A DNA stretch of 43,464 nt from Brevibacillus daliensis (GTDB lineage: Bacteria > Bacillota > Bacilli > Brevibacillales > Brevibacillaceae). Numbering within the stretch: the stretch's first letter is position 1; each line of letters opens with the position of its first letter. Below are positions 1 through 8,920 of this stretch, piece by piece. The position numbers were made by a program, and so were the translations under genes. The notes beneath the pieces were generated by a model. That model had not been told where the DNA came from. It did not search any database and was given only the letters and a program-made list of their open reading frames with translations. The stretch lies in NCBI RefSeq assembly GCF_021245735.1, contig NZ_JAJISB010000015.1:1-43464 (forward strand), written 5' to 3'.

Positions 1-175
1 CTAGCTACACAGCAAAGAGGGCGGGTAAAAAAGTGCAACCCATGAGACACTACGTAGCATCACACCTTTTGCACTTTCCGCACTCTTTGCTGCTTAGCGG
101 ACAGTATTCTCTCCCTCGCTGGACCTTAACGAGTTTGCAGACAAAAAATGTGCTTCTTCTGCCTGTCCACTACAG
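1..175 (-). ncRNA. Unassigned structured RNA or 5' leader (candidate)
   Basis: Read on the minus strand, two structured blocks follow a TATAAT box. The first is a three-way arrangement: an outer stem of 163-168 with 99-104 (GGACAG/CTGTCC) encloses two hairpins, 158-162 with 137-141 and 130-133 with 115-118. The second is a long hairpin in which 83-91 pairs with 11-19 (AGCAAAGAG/CTCTTTGCT), 78-81 with 21-24, and 70-77 with 30-37, leaving a 5-nt bulge and a 32-nt loop that holds CTACGTAG. No uridine run follows inside the window, so the transcript probably continues to the left of position 1, either as a leader or as a longer RNA. I compared it from memory with T-box, lysine, SAM, FMN, TPP, glycine and cobalamin leaders, RNase P, 6S and SRP RNA, and recognise none. 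Confidence 0.35.
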
Positions 176-180
176 TAGTC

Positions 181-209
181 ATTATAAGTAGCTTCCATAA
201 AATGAAATC
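181..209 (-). promoter_or_regulatory. Candidate promoter of the left-edge RNA
   Basis: A perfect TATAAT lies at 186-181 on the minus strand. Seventeen bases upstream is GATTTC, a poor -35. A start near 174 would place the structured RNA directly at the 5' end of the transcript. Confidence 0.35.
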
Positions 210-228
210 ACTAAAAACTTATAACCTC

Positions 229-2271
229 TTATCTATCAAGAAAAGGTGGTAACTCGGGTACTAAAAGATCCTCTTGCGTAAATTCCCCTTTTATCCATTG
301 ATAGGTGAGGTCGTAAATTGCTCTCACATTTGGTTCACGGCTCGTAGCAGCACGAAGAAGATTTTTGGAACCAAAATAATATGCGTACACCTTTTTCTTG
401 TCTATTCCTGCCTGTTGTGCCGCAATTAGCTGATTGTAATAGGTTCGATAATATCTCATATCGGACAACATGCGCTCGTCACCTTCCAACTCCATACCCA
501 TTCCATATCTTGTGGCGATGTCAGCTACAACACGCATCCGCTCTATGGGGACTTCCCGCGTCTGATAATAGTTAGGTTGTAGGAATGCATAATCAAAGCC
601 ATATTTCCTCCACTCATAAATCCCGGGAGCTCCGAAATAAGGAATCCAGTAGAATCGTAGTCCGCCCGTATGAATCTGAGCAGCCATCTTCACGAGTAAT
701 TCCTTATCAGATGGGAGTGATTCGTCCACGTACTCATGATACCAGTACATCCCTAGAAGCTTCAGATAGCGAAAATCCGCCTCATCCCAACGCTTACGTA
801 CCTCTGCCATATACCACTTCAGGGCCTCCAGTCGATTACGCTGGGCGGTATGGACATCTGCCTGCGAGGGATGAAAAGATAACACTTCATCCAGCTCATC
901 TAATTTGCCCCAGTTTCTCAGTTTAGGAGAAGGATAGGGAAGTGTGAGTACGACCCCCTCTATTCTTGGCTTACCGGATAGGTGCATGTTGATATCCTCC
1001 ATCGCTTGATCCAGTGCATGCAATTGCTGATGAGGAAGAAATAGATTATCCATGTATGCTTCCCACTCCCCTTTCGTTGTTACCATCTGAGGATAGGGTA
1101 GAAAAAGCATTGTATCAAAAAGCTGATCGGCAATCGTTCCATTACCCTTCACATAGCTAACCATTGGCAAGAAGTCTGACTTTGTCCAACTCCCCTGTTC
1201 ACCGTGGGCACCATGAAATACAAGAAGCATATTTTTTATCTGTTGTTCTGCCTGTCTGTCTTCATATACTACGTTTGATCTTTCCTTTGGTAGAGTAATC
1301 GAAGCATGATCCTTCTTTTCCTGATGTAGATTGGTTCCATAAATATGAAGGTTTTTTCCATAGGCAAATACAGAGACAGGGAACCTTATACGCACGTACT
1401 GTACTTGCAGTTCTGGCAGACTTAGTCGCAATGTCCTCTCCACCACTTCTTTCGTTGAAAAGGGTACCAGATGGGTTACTTTTCCGGCGTAGCTCCATTC
1501 TTTGGCATCATTTGATACCTCAATCTCAATTTCCGGGGGGATCGTAATTCCTTTTGCCTTTCTCTGTTGAAATGTCATCTCGATGGAAGTGAGGTATCTC
1601 ATTCTATCTAATTGAATCGTAATTTCTCTTCCTCTTTGTCTGTAAAATCTGGTCCATTCAGCTGAATCACCTAGCAATAACCCTTGCTTATGAAGCGCAT
1701 CTCCCTTCTCGATTTGCTGAAAAAGAGGGTCGATAGGATCAAGATATTCCACTTGATAAGAGGCAGTTTGACTAAGATTGATCCATTCGTTTTCTATCCC
1801 TGCGACTGAATGAATTCTGCTCTCCTCTGGATTATTCACCGTTAACGCCTCTACTTCGACTGGAATTCTTCTTGTCTGGTACCCTACTGTTACCGTAATG
1901 ACACCATGACCTGGTTCAAGCCCTGCCACAAACGTTCCATCCGCCGTAATTGCGCCAATCTCTGGATGGTCAAAGCCAAACATTGGCGTATAAGAAAGGG
2001 TATGGCTTCCTTTAGATGGGTGGGCACCTGAAGTAACCTGAAGCTTAGCTGTAATTCCTGCCAGTAGCTTCAAAGCCCTAGGATAAACAGAAAAGACTTC
2101 ATCAGTATTCGTTGTTTGAGACATGACTGAGGAATATGTAGGGTGAAAAAAAGCGGGCGAAAAGGCTTGTCCTTTTTCTCCCGCTTCTGCTCCCCAGGTT
2201 ATCAATAATAGAACAAGTAACCCAAGTACTTTCCTTGTTCGACTCTTGTGTTCTCTATTACGTTGCAACAT
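229..2271 (-). CDS. Secreted DUF4855 domain protein
   Basis: A protein of about 680 residues. I chose the ATG at 2271 because AAGGAG sits 5 bases before it; an upstream GTG at 2277 is less well placed. The N-terminus is basic and then hydrophobic (VLGLLVLLLITWGAEA), a Sec signal peptide. Next comes a bacterial Ig-like (Big_2) stretch at about 55-125 with the SIGAITADGTFVAG-type pattern (here IGAITADGTFVAG). A discoidin-like beta domain at about 150-310 follows, then the DUF4855 region at about 335-655, rich in aromatic residues (LGMYWYHEYVD, FYWIPYFGAPG, FDYAFLQPNYY). The last part resembles a TIM-barrel glycoside-hydrolase fold, so an extracellular carbohydrate-related role is an inference. 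No substrate can be named. The gene stands alone, just downstream of ypsC on the same strand. Confidence 0.8.
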   Translation of the reverse strand: MLQRNREHKSRTRKVLGLLVLLLITWGAEAGEKGQAFSPAFFHPTYSSVMSQTTNTDEVFSVYPRALKLLAGITAKLQVTSGAHPSKGSHTLSYTPMFGFDHPEIGAITADGTFVAGLEPGHGVITVTVGYQTRRIPVEVEALTVNNPEESRIHSVAGIENEWINLSQTASYQVEYLDPIDPLFQQIEKGDALHKQGLLLGDSAEWTRFYRQRGREITIQLDRMRYLTSIEMTFQQRKAKGITIPPEIEIEVSNDAKEWSYAGKVTHLVPFSTKEVVERTLRLSLPELQVQYVRIRFPVSVFAYGKNLHIYGTNLHQEKKDHASITLPKERSNVVYEDRQAEQQIKNMLLVFHGAHGEQGSWTKSDFLPMVSYVKGNGTIADQLFDTMLFLPYPQMVTTKGEWEAYMDNLFLPHQQLHALDQAMEDINMHLSGKPRIEGVVLTLPYPSPKLRNWGKLDELDEVLSFHPSQADVHTAQRNRLEALKWYMAEVRKRWDEADFRYLKLLGMYWYHEYVDESLPSDKELLVKMAAQIHTGGLRFYWIPYFGAPGIYEWRKYGFDYAFLQPNYYQTREVPIERMRVVADIATRYGMGMELEGDERMLSDMRYYRTYYNQLIAAQQAGIDKKKVYAYYFGSKNLLRAATSREPNVRAIYDLTYQWIKGEFTQEDLLVPELPPFLDR

Positions 2272-2311
2272 GCACACTCCTTGTTGCTTCCCCGGTTTAT
2301 CCTCTATTTAC

Positions 2312-3484
2312 TTATTCTTTTGTATCGATAGGTGCGACTTCCTTTTTTGGACGAGGTGGTCTTGGTCCAAAAAACTGATAGTAATCCACCTTGATCATAC
2401 CATTAAATAATTTGCGTTTTTTGCTTGCTTTTTTTCCGAAAAACTCTTCAAAGTTCTCATCTGATGTAATGACATAAGAAGACCATGTGTCCAGCTTGGC
2501 AAACGATTCACCCATTTGGCGATACAAACGCTCTACTTCTTTATGATTACTCAGACGTTCACCATATGGGGGATTACAGATCAAATAGCCATATTTTTTC
2601 TTAGAGCTGATATCTCTCATATCCATACGCTGAAAATGAATCTGATCCTCTACGCCAGCTTCCTCTGCATTACGTCTCGCTACTTTAATGATTTCATCAT
2701 CATAGTCGGTACCGATAATTTCTAATTGACGATCGTAGCGAGCTAACTCGTGTGTCTCTGCTCGAGCTTGTCTCCATACTTCGCGTGGAATATTAGGCCA
2801 TTTCTCTGAAACAAATTCACGGTTCATCCCAGGCGCAATGTTTAGTCCTATTAAAGCTGCTTCAATCGGAATTGTACCTGATCCACAGAATGGGTCCATA
2901 AGAACACGATCTGGCTTCCAGCGCGATAAGATGACGAGTGCGGCTGCCATCGTTTCTTTCAATGGGGCTGTTCCAATCCAATCTCGATAACCACGCTTGT
3001 GCAGGCCCGGTCCCGACGTATCAATGGTGAGCGTAGCAATATCCTTTAACAGAGCTACCTCAATTTTGTAAGTAGGCCCATCTTCTGTGAACCAATCGGT
3101 ATCATATTGTTTTCGCATACTTTCAACGACAGCCTTTTTCACGATAGCCTGACAATCAGGTACGCTGTATAGCTCCGATTTTACTGACTTACCTTCTACC
3201 GGAAAATGAGCATTTTCAGGCAGGATGTCTGCCCACGGTAACGCCTTTGTTTTCTCAAATAATTCGTCAAACGATGTTGCTCTGAATTCACCCACCTTCA
3301 GGCGAACCCGATCAGCAGTGCGCAGCCACATATTTGTACGTGGAATGGCGGAAACGTCAGCAGTAAACGTTACTTTACCATTATCAACTTGGACCTTGTC
3401 ATAGCCTAAATTACGCACTTCCTCCGCAACAACCGCCTCTAATCCGAAAGCAGACGTAGCAATTAATTCAACTTTATCTAACAT
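2312..3484 (-). CDS. ypsC: THUMP-domain class I SAM-dependent rRNA methyltransferase (YpsC/RlmL-like)
   Basis: A 390-residue protein of the YpsC family, related to the N-terminal part of E. coli RlmL, which makes N2-methylguanosine in 23S rRNA. The ferredoxin-like and THUMP domains occupy about the first 165 residues. The Rossmann methyltransferase follows, with motif I in MDPFCGSGTIPIEAA near residue 197 and the catalytic motif IV NPPYGERL near residue 304. The length is normal for the family. The ATG at 3484 is preceded by AGGAG at a 10-base spacing. The target base in this organism is inferred from the family. Its own promoter may be the TATAAT at 3598-3593. Confidence 0.9.
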   Translation of the reverse strand: MLDKVELIATSAFGLEAVVAEEVRNLGYDKVQVDNGKVTFTADVSAIPRTNMWLRTADRVRLKVGEFRATSFDELFEKTKALPWADILPENAHFPVEGKSVKSELYSVPDCQAIVKKAVVESMRKQYDTDWFTEDGPTYKIEVALLKDIATLTIDTSGPGLHKRGYRDWIGTAPLKETMAAALVILSRWKPDRVLMDPFCGSGTIPIEAALIGLNIAPGMNREFVSEKWPNIPREVWRQARAETHELARYDRQLEIIGTDYDDEIIKVARRNAEEAGVEDQIHFQRMDMRDISSKKKYGYLICNPPYGERLSNHKEVERLYRQMGESFAKLDTWSSYVITSDENFEEFFGKKASKKRKLFNGMIKVDYYQFFGPRPPRPKKEVAPIDTKE

Positions 3485-3592
3485 AAGTTTTCTTCTCCTG
3501 TCTGTACTCTATTCTATTTCAATCACGTCTAACGTGTTTTCTCCTTAATAAAGAGTGACATGATCTCGTCGCTCTCATTTATTAGCTCATTT

Positions 3593-3598
3593 ATTATA
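3593..3598 (-). promoter_or_regulatory. Candidate -10 box of ypsC
   Basis: A perfect TATAAT on the minus strand about 110 bases before the ypsC start. The -35 region (around AAGTTT) is weak. A 7-bp imperfect inverted repeat (GAGTGAC/GTCGCTC, 3552-3573) lies in the leader. Confidence 0.35.
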
Positions 3599-3894
3599 GT
3601 ATACTTTCTTATGAAAAACTTCTATCGAAGTCCTTTCGAAGAAGCTGGTTCTTCTTTAGCGGATGTTATTTTACTTATTATGAAATGAACAGGATTTTTT
3701 TACACGCTATTACCTACTATCGCCAGATAAACATCACGTGTAAAACCTCCGCTCTATACATTTTTAAAATTTGCTCGCAACATTGTACCTTTTGAATACT
3801 TTGTATTCAATAGTGAATCAGAACAAGTTCGTGTCTTTTCGTCACAAAATCACATATATTACACATTAAATTTAGAAAGAAAATCGGTAATTCC

Positions 3895-3923
3895 TCGACA
3901 TTTGGGTCTATTCACGTTACAAT
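3895..3923 (+). promoter_or_regulatory. Probable sigma-A promoter of potABCD
   Basis: TCGACA at 3895-3900, a 17-base spacer, and TACAAT at 3918-3923: five of six consensus bases in each box with ideal spacing. Transcription should start near 3930, about 165 bases before potA. Confidence 0.6.
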
Positions 3924-3948
3924 CCTCCATGTAGAACTATAAAATAGG

Positions 3949-3975
3949 TCTCCGTCTGCCAGATGGGGATTTTTT
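3949..3975 (+). terminator. Leader terminator-like hairpin before potA
   Basis: A 9-bp stem (TCTCCGTCT/AGATGGGGA with two G-T wobbles) and the 3-base loop GCC are followed directly by six T. It begins only about 20 bases after the predicted transcript start and over 100 bases before potA. It therefore looks like an attenuator of the operon, since no upstream plus-strand gene exists for it to end. Confidence 0.5.
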
Positions 3976-3996
3976 CTTGCTTTTTTATTTGTTATT

Positions 3997-4020
3997 TCAT
4001 TGAAATTATTGTCTCAATGA
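3997..4020. repeat. Inverted repeat upstream of potA
   Basis: The 7-bp perfect arms TCATTGA and TCAATGA are separated by 10 bases, between the leader hairpin and the potA start. It could be an operator half-site pair or a second leader hairpin. No T run follows directly. Confidence 0.35.
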
Positions 4021-4095
4021 TATATCTTAATATTTAGCGTTTTTTAGAAGAAAAAGGTGAGAAAAACTAAAATATGTAGAGATGGGAAATGATAA

Positions 4096-5070
4096 ATGAA
4101 GACGATCATACACTTGGATTCTGTGGAAAAAAGCTTTGGTGATCATGTGGTCATTCCCGCATTTTCGTTGTCTATTCAGGAAGGTGAATTCATTACCTTA
4201 CTAGGACCAAGCGGATGCGGAAAAACGACGCTTATGCGTATGATTTCAGGGTTTGAAGAGCCAACTTCTGGACATATCTACTTAGATGGTAATGATGTAA
4301 CGAGCATCCCCCCTTATCAACGTGATATGAACATGGTATTCCAACATTACGCTCTTTTCCCGCATATGACCGTCGCCGACAATATTTTGTTCGGTCTAAA
4401 AATGAAAAAAGTGCCGCAAAGTGAGCAAAAACAACGCTTGGAAGAAGTTCTGCACTTTACTCAATTGACTGAATACCAGAAGCGCAAGCCTCAACAACTG
4501 TCTGGCGGCCAACAGCAGCGTGTGGCAATTGCCCGTGCTATTATTAACAATCCAAGAGTACTACTTTTGGACGAGCCATTAGGTGCTCTTGATTACCAAC
4601 TCCGTAAAAACCTGCAAGTAGAACTGAAGAACATACAACGCAACCTGGGCATTACGTTTATTTACGTAACACATGACCAGGATGAAGCAATGTCGATGTC
4701 TGATCGAATTGCCGTTGTCCACCAGGGTAAAATCGAGCAGATTGGTACACCAGAAGAAATCTATTACAAACCGTCTAGCCTATTTGTGGCTACTTTTATC
4801 GGTGAAAATAATATTATGAAAATAAATTCGGACCTGATCGGCGTGCGCCCTGAGAAAATCAGTTTGCACAAGGCTGATGCACAGGCTCCTCACCATAAAC
4901 AATATGGGGTTATTGAGGATATTGTCTTCTTAGGTAATATCTATAAAGTGTCGGTTCGCGCCGAGGACGACATCGTAATAACCGCTCATTTATATGAAAA
5001 AAGCACCTGGTACAAAGGCGAGAGAGTTGGTGTAGCTTGGGCAAAAGAAGATGAGGTGATCCTGCGTTGA
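4096..5070 (+). CDS. potA: Spermidine/putrescine ABC transporter, ATP-binding protein
   Basis: A 324-residue ATPase of the PotA type that powers polyamine import through PotBC, with PotD as the binding protein. Walker A is GPSGCGKTT (about 36-44), the signature is [14 protein letters not shown] (about 135-148) and Walker B is [12 protein letters not shown] (about 155-166), with the H-loop histidine in [12 protein letters not shown]. After residue 235 comes a shortened TOBE-like regulatory domain (GVRPEKISL). The length is a little below E. coli PotA (378). The ribosome site is weak. The stop overlaps the potB start (TTGA), so translation is coupled. Confidence 0.92.
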   Translation: MKTIIHLDSVEKSFGDHVVIPAFSLSIQEGEFITLLGPSGCGKTTLMRMISGFEEPTSGHIYLDGNDVTSIPPYQRDMNMVFQHYALFPHMTVADNILFGLKMKKVPQSEQKQRLEEVLHFTQLTEYQKRKPQQLSGGQQQRVAIARAIINNPRVLLLDEPLGALDYQLRKNLQVELKNIQRNLGITFIYVTHDQDEAMSMSDRIAVVHQGKIEQIGTPEEIYYKPSSLFVATFIGENNIMKINSDLIGVRPEKISLHKADAQAPHHKQYGVIEDIVFLGNIYKVSVRAEDDIVITAHLYEKSTWYKGERVGVAWAKEDEVILR

Positions 5071-5915
5071 AAAATAAAGGAAAGCTTTTAGCAGTGCCAG
5101 GATTGCTCTGGTTAGGAATCTTCTTTGTTATCCCGTTGCTATTCGTCGTTATTCTCGCTTTTAGTCAACGAGGCGTGTATGGAGAAATTATCTATACATT
5201 CACCTTAGAAAATTTTTCTCGGTTCTTTGAGCCGCTCTATATTCAAATCTTTTTCGAGTCATTAATTGTCGCGGTTGCTACGACATTAATTTGCTTGTTA
5301 CTAGGCTATCCGCTTGCCTATATGATTACTCGCGTTAATCCAAAATGGCAAAATGCGTGGCTTCTTATCGTGATGCTACCATTCTGGATTAACTTCTTGG
5401 TGCGTTCGTACGCATGGGTGATTATTCTTCGGTCGCAAGGCTTGGTCAATACTTTCTTACAATCTATCGGACTCATCGACCAACCGCTTACGCTCTTGTA
5501 CACACCTGGAGCCGTATTGCTCGGGATGGTCTATGCGTTGTTACCATTTATTATTTTGCCGATTTACGTCTCATTGGAGCAGTTGGATCGCAAAAAGCTG
5601 GAGGCGGCTTACGATTTGGGAGCTTCTCCACTCAAAGCTTTTTGGCATGTTACCCTACCGCTCAGTATGCCTGGCGTAATTAGTGGCAGTATTCTTGTAT
5701 TCGTTTCTTCACTGGGTATGTTTGTTGTACCTGATATCATGGGTGGAGCTAAGTCAGCATTGTTCGGGAACATTATACAGAATCAATTCCTGTCGGCTCG
5801 TGATTGGCCGTTCGGTTCAGCATTGTCTATGGTCGTGGTTCTCTTCTCGATTATTCTTATCTTCCTGTATTATCGGGCTACTCAGTCTCAAGAGAAACTT
5901 GAAGGGAGAGGATGA
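5067..5915 (+). CDS. potB: Spermidine/putrescine ABC transporter, permease
   Basis: A 282-residue inner-membrane permease with six predicted membrane spans. The start is a TTG that overlaps the potA stop; no other good start lies nearby. The cytoplasmic coupling (EAA) loop reads [25 protein letters not shown], of which EAAYDLGAS and TLPLSMPG are the key parts (about residues 179-203), as in polyamine and sulfate-type permeases. It ends in an ATGA overlap with potC. PotB pairs with PotC to form the translocation channel; membership of this complex is inferred from the operon order A-B-C-D. Confidence 0.92.
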   Translation: MKNKGKLLAVPGLLWLGIFFVIPLLFVVILAFSQRGVYGEIIYTFTLENFSRFFEPLYIQIFFESLIVAVATTLICLLLGYPLAYMITRVNPKWQNAWLLIVMLPFWINFLVRSYAWVIILRSQGLVNTFLQSIGLIDQPLTLLYTPGAVLLGMVYALLPFIILPIYVSLEQLDRKKLEAAYDLGASPLKAFWHVTLPLSMPGVISGSILVFVSSLGMFVVPDIMGGAKSALFGNIIQNQFLSARDWPFGSALSMVVVLFSIILIFLYYRATQSQEKLEGRG

Positions 5916-6709
5916 GGATCATGATGAAAATGCGAAAACATTTACTGTTTGCCTACTCCATGATGATTGTGGCTTTCCTGTATCTGCCGATTGCCGTACT
6001 CATCCTCTACTCTTTTAATGATTCGAGGATTAATGCAACATGGGAAGGATTCACCTTGAAATGGTATCAGTCCCTGTTCCAAAACGATCGTGTACTAGAA
6101 GCCCTTTATAATAGTCTCACTGTTGCCGTTATTACCACCGTTGTTACGACCATTTTAGCGGCGCTATTGGCACTGGCATTACACCGTTATAAATTTCGCT
6201 TTGGCAAAGTATTCAACGGGCTCATCTATTTACCCATTCTGATTCCGGAAATCCTGATGGGTCTTTCCATGCTCGTTATGTTTAGCCAATTTGAAATTAA
6301 TATGGGCAAGACCACTCTTATCATTGCCCATATTACCTTCTGTCTCTCATTTGCAATTGTGATTATCATGGCACGTTTGTCAGGAATGGGTCAGGATCTG
6401 GAAGAGGCTGCAGAAGATTTAGGTGCTTCACCTTGGCAAACGTTTCGCCATGTGACTTTACCTATCATCTCACCAGGTTTGATCGCAGCGGCATTGATGA
6501 CATTTACCATGTCTTTGGACGATTTCGTTATCAGTTTCTTCGTATCTGGACCGAACTCAACCACTTTGCCACTCTATATTTACGGAATGGTAAAACGTGG
6601 CGTATCACCAGAGATCAATGCGTTATCAACCATCTTAATACTGGCTATTATCGTAATGATTGTCATTGCAGAATCGCTTGCTTTTAAAGGAACGAAGCGC
6701 TCCCAGTAA
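5912..6709 (+). CDS. potC: Spermidine/putrescine ABC transporter, permease
   Basis: A 265-residue permease, the partner of PotB, with six predicted spans. The first (about 12-34) sits close to the N-terminus, followed by the typical YSFNDSRINATWEGFTLKWY-like periplasm-facing segment. The EAA loop is EEAAEDLGASPWQTFRHVTL (about residues 157-176). The ATG at 5912 overlaps the potB stop; an internal ATG two codons later is also possible. The length matches E. coli PotC (264). Confidence 0.92.
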   Translation: MRIMMKMRKHLLFAYSMMIVAFLYLPIAVLILYSFNDSRINATWEGFTLKWYQSLFQNDRVLEALYNSLTVAVITTVVTTILAALLALALHRYKFRFGKVFNGLIYLPILIPEILMGLSMLVMFSQFEINMGKTTLIIAHITFCLSFAIVIIMARLSGMGQDLEEAAEDLGASPWQTFRHVTLPIISPGLIAAALMTFTMSLDDFVISFFVSGPNSTTLPLYIYGMVKRGVSPEINALSTILILAIIVMIVIAESLAFKGTKRSQ

Positions 6710-6762
6710 ACAGGCGTTCTTATATAAGTTGATTATTCTATGTTCATGGAGGAGGATATGCT

Positions 6763-7818
6763 ATGCGTCTCGCAAAGGCCTTTGTGCCAATTGTAATGTC
6801 TACTATTCTTGTTTTAACCGGTTGCGCTGGATCTGGTTCTGGCGGTGAGGAGAAAAAAGTCCTCAACATCTATAGTTGGGCTGATAACTTCAACCCTGAT
6901 GTAATAAAAGACTTCGAGCAAAAATTCGGAGCAAAAGTTAACTACGATACCTTCGGAAGTAATGAAGAAATGCTTGCTAAGCTCCAAGCAGGTGGCGGTC
7001 AATACGATTTGATCCAGCCTTCTGATTACATGGTAAAAGCCATGATTAATCTGAACCTGTTAGAAGAACTGGATAAATCCAAAATTCCTAACGTCGAAAA
7101 CTTGCAAGATAACTTCAAGAACCCACCATACGATCCGGAAAGTAAACATTCCATCGTATACATGTCCGGTGTAACAGGAATTGCTTATAACAAAAAGTAT
7201 ATAAAAGAAGCACCTGATAGCTGGGAAGACCTATGGAATCCAGAATACAAAGGTCGCGTTGTTCTCATGGACGATAATCGTGAAGTAATCGGTATGTCAC
7301 TGAAGAAAAATGGTTTCTCCAACAGTTCCGTCGAGGAGACTGAATTGAATAAAGCCTTTGTAGATCTAAAAGCGTTAGTGCCTAACATTCTTGCTTTTGA
7401 TACGAATACAATCAAGCAGAAATTTATCACGGAAGAAACCTGGATTGGTACCGTATGGTCAGGTGATGCATCCTTTATCGCTGCTGAGAACCCTGATATT
7501 GGCTACGTAGTTCCAAAAGAAGGCGGTACGATCTTCGCTGACACCTATGCAATTCCTAAGGCTGGTAAGAACAAAGAGCTTGCACATGAGTTCATTAACT
7601 ATATGATGGACCCAGAAGTTTCCGTAAAAAACTATGAGTACATTGGTTACAGTAACCCGAATGCAAAAGCACTTCCTCTACACTCCGAAGAATATCGGAA
7701 CAATACAATGATCAACTTATCTCCAGAGGAACTAAGCCGTACTGAATGGCTAGGGGATGTTGGAGAAAATCTAAAAGTATATGATCGCCTCTGGACGGAA
7801 TTAAAGAGCGGTCGTTAA
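6763..7818 (+). CDS. potD: Spermidine/putrescine-binding lipoprotein
   Basis: A 351-residue extracytoplasmic solute-binding lipoprotein. The signal peptide ends in a lipobox LTGC with the lipidated Cys at about residue 21, followed by a Gly/Ser linker. The mature part starts with LNIYSWADNFNPDVIKDFE, the usual PotD/PotF opening, and contains the family motifs YDLIQPSDYMV and GYVVPKEGG. GGAGGA precedes the ATG well. It lies 53 bases after potC with no terminator between them, so it belongs to the same operon. The transcript ends at the hairpin 7852-7885. Whether spermidine or putrescine is preferred cannot be told from motifs alone. Confidence 0.92.
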   Translation: MRLAKAFVPIVMSTILVLTGCAGSGSGGEEKKVLNIYSWADNFNPDVIKDFEQKFGAKVNYDTFGSNEEMLAKLQAGGGQYDLIQPSDYMVKAMINLNLLEELDKSKIPNVENLQDNFKNPPYDPESKHSIVYMSGVTGIAYNKKYIKEAPDSWEDLWNPEYKGRVVLMDDNREVIGMSLKKNGFSNSSVEETELNKAFVDLKALVPNILAFDTNTIKQKFITEETWIGTVWSGDASFIAAENPDIGYVVPKEGGTIFADTYAIPKAGKNKELAHEFINYMMDPEVSVKNYEYIGYSNPNAKALPLHSEEYRNNTMINLSPEELSRTEWLGDVGENLKVYDRLWTELKSGR

Positions 7819-7851
7819 TGTACAACTTAGACTAACATAAGAGCGCAAAAA

Positions 7852-7885
7852 AAGCTGACCTGGAATTTTTTCTAGGTCAGCTTTT
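7852..7885 (+). terminator. Terminator of potABCD
   Basis: A 10-bp perfect stem (AAGCTGACCT/AGGTCAGCTT) with a 12-base loop. The plus-strand tail is TTTTCTATTT; an A run on the other side could let it also serve the convergent gene at 7909. Confidence 0.8.
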
Positions 7886-7908
7886 CTATTTAAGATAGCC
7901 AATATCAC

Positions 7909-8724
7909 TTATGCTTCCTCTCCTACTTCAAGCCAAATCGAGCAGCCTTCACATACTGGATTCGTTTGGGTAACTCCTAGTCTATTGTAAAGAGGCTGTA
8001 CCATCTGGAAAAATTCCTTATCCTCTGCTACAAAAAAATTGGGTAACAAGATTTTTATTTTTGCTCCTCCTAGCAGATAAGAAGCTAACAGGTATTGCTC
8101 GGAATAATACCGGTTCATGTAGGCGGGCGGGTAATCATAGGGAATAAAAATATCATGAAATTGAACAATTACACCAGGTTTTAAGATAGGCAGCACTTCC
8201 AAAAAGGCAACCGTAACATCTGAATTAGTAAAAGAGCGATGGGAGCTATCAATGAATAAGATATCGCCCGGTTGTAACATATTAAAAATTTGCAAAGAGA
8301 CTGTTTCTAATGATTGTCGTATAACCACATCGCATAATTGATCAATTTGCGCTCTCGGATGGGGATCAATGGAAATAATCTGAGTAGAGAGCTTCAGATC
8401 AGTAACAGCTTTTCTAGCGAATTTGGTAGAGTTACCCGATCCTATCTCTACATACAGTTTTGGTTTATGTTTTGCCAAAAAGGCATAAATGGCTATCCCA
8501 TCTAAAAGGGGGAACCAATTATTACGGTAAAACGGCTCCTTTTCCTCGGCTGGCGTATCTAATGATATCTGTGCCAGAAGCTCCAAGTGATTCATACTTT
8601 CTTGCATGTATTCTCTGTACGTATCCCGTCCGCTCTCTATAATCTGCTCTAATTTCCTGTGTACAGGCTTTCCAAACCCGTGCCTCGGTTCAGGATGTAC
8701 CGGATAATCAAGATAAATGTGCAC
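7909..8724 (-). CDS. Class I SAM-dependent methyltransferase (Methyltransf_24-like)
   Basis: A 271-residue protein. The Rossmann core runs from about residue 85 to 235: motif I YVEIGSGNSTKFA, then IISIDPHPRAQ and GDILFIDSSHR, with VIVQFHDIF near residue 187. This pattern matches class I methyltransferases of the Methyltransf_24 group, which act on small molecules, sugars or glycopeptides; the substrate here is unknown. The start is a GTG with GAGGTGA six bases upstream. The gene converges with potD and has no obvious operon partner. I found no glycan-synthesis genes next to it to indicate a pathway. Confidence 0.75.
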   Translation of the reverse strand: MHIYLDYPVHPEPRHGFGKPVHRKLEQIIESGRDTYREYMQESMNHLELLAQISLDTPAEEKEPFYRNNWFPLLDGIAIYAFLAKHKPKLYVEIGSGNSTKFARKAVTDLKLSTQIISIDPHPRAQIDQLCDVVIRQSLETVSLQIFNMLQPGDILFIDSSHRSFTNSDVTVAFLEVLPILKPGVIVQFHDIFIPYDYPPAYMNRYYSEQYLLASYLLGGAKIKILLPNFFVAEDKEFFQMVQPLYNRLGVTQTNPVCEGCSIWLEVGEEA

Positions 8725-8851
8725 GTCTCGTCACCTCATACGTAAGCTAAAGTATAACCATCCTAGATCGTTATTTCCTTACTATATGAAACGAGGATCT
8801 GTTCGTTGCTTGTTTTATCCTTAAATGATCAGTTAATTCCTACTTTAGTGG

Positions 8852-8892
8852 AAAAAACAAAAACAGCACCGGATCAAAAGATCACGATACTG
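8852..8892 (-). terminator. Terminator of the 91-residue protein gene
   Basis: On the minus strand a 12-bp stem (CAGTATCG...GATC with GATCCGGTGCTG, one bulged T and wobbles) with the loop TTTT, followed by TTTTTGTTTTTT. Confidence 0.75.
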
Positions 8893-8920
8893 CTCTTCAT
8901 TCATTTCTATTTGTTCTGTT

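Larger units (their letters stand above)
3485..4095. other. Divergent intergenic region between ypsC and potA (611 bp)
   Basis: This AT-rich spacer carries a possible ypsC promoter at its left end. At its right end are the pot promoter, a U-tailed hairpin and a small inverted repeat, each listed separately. In B. subtilis the RNase P RNA gene adjoins ypsC, but I see no RNase P RNA signature here. No credible ORF is present between 3600 and 3890. Confidence 0.6.

Noticed and set aside
585-926. Plus-strand open frames opposite the DUF4855 gene
   Set aside because: They are antisense shadows without ribosome sites or conserved motifs.
3485-4095. RNase P RNA next to ypsC, as in B. subtilis
   Set aside because: The conserved P4 and core segments are not recognisable and the region is AT-rich.
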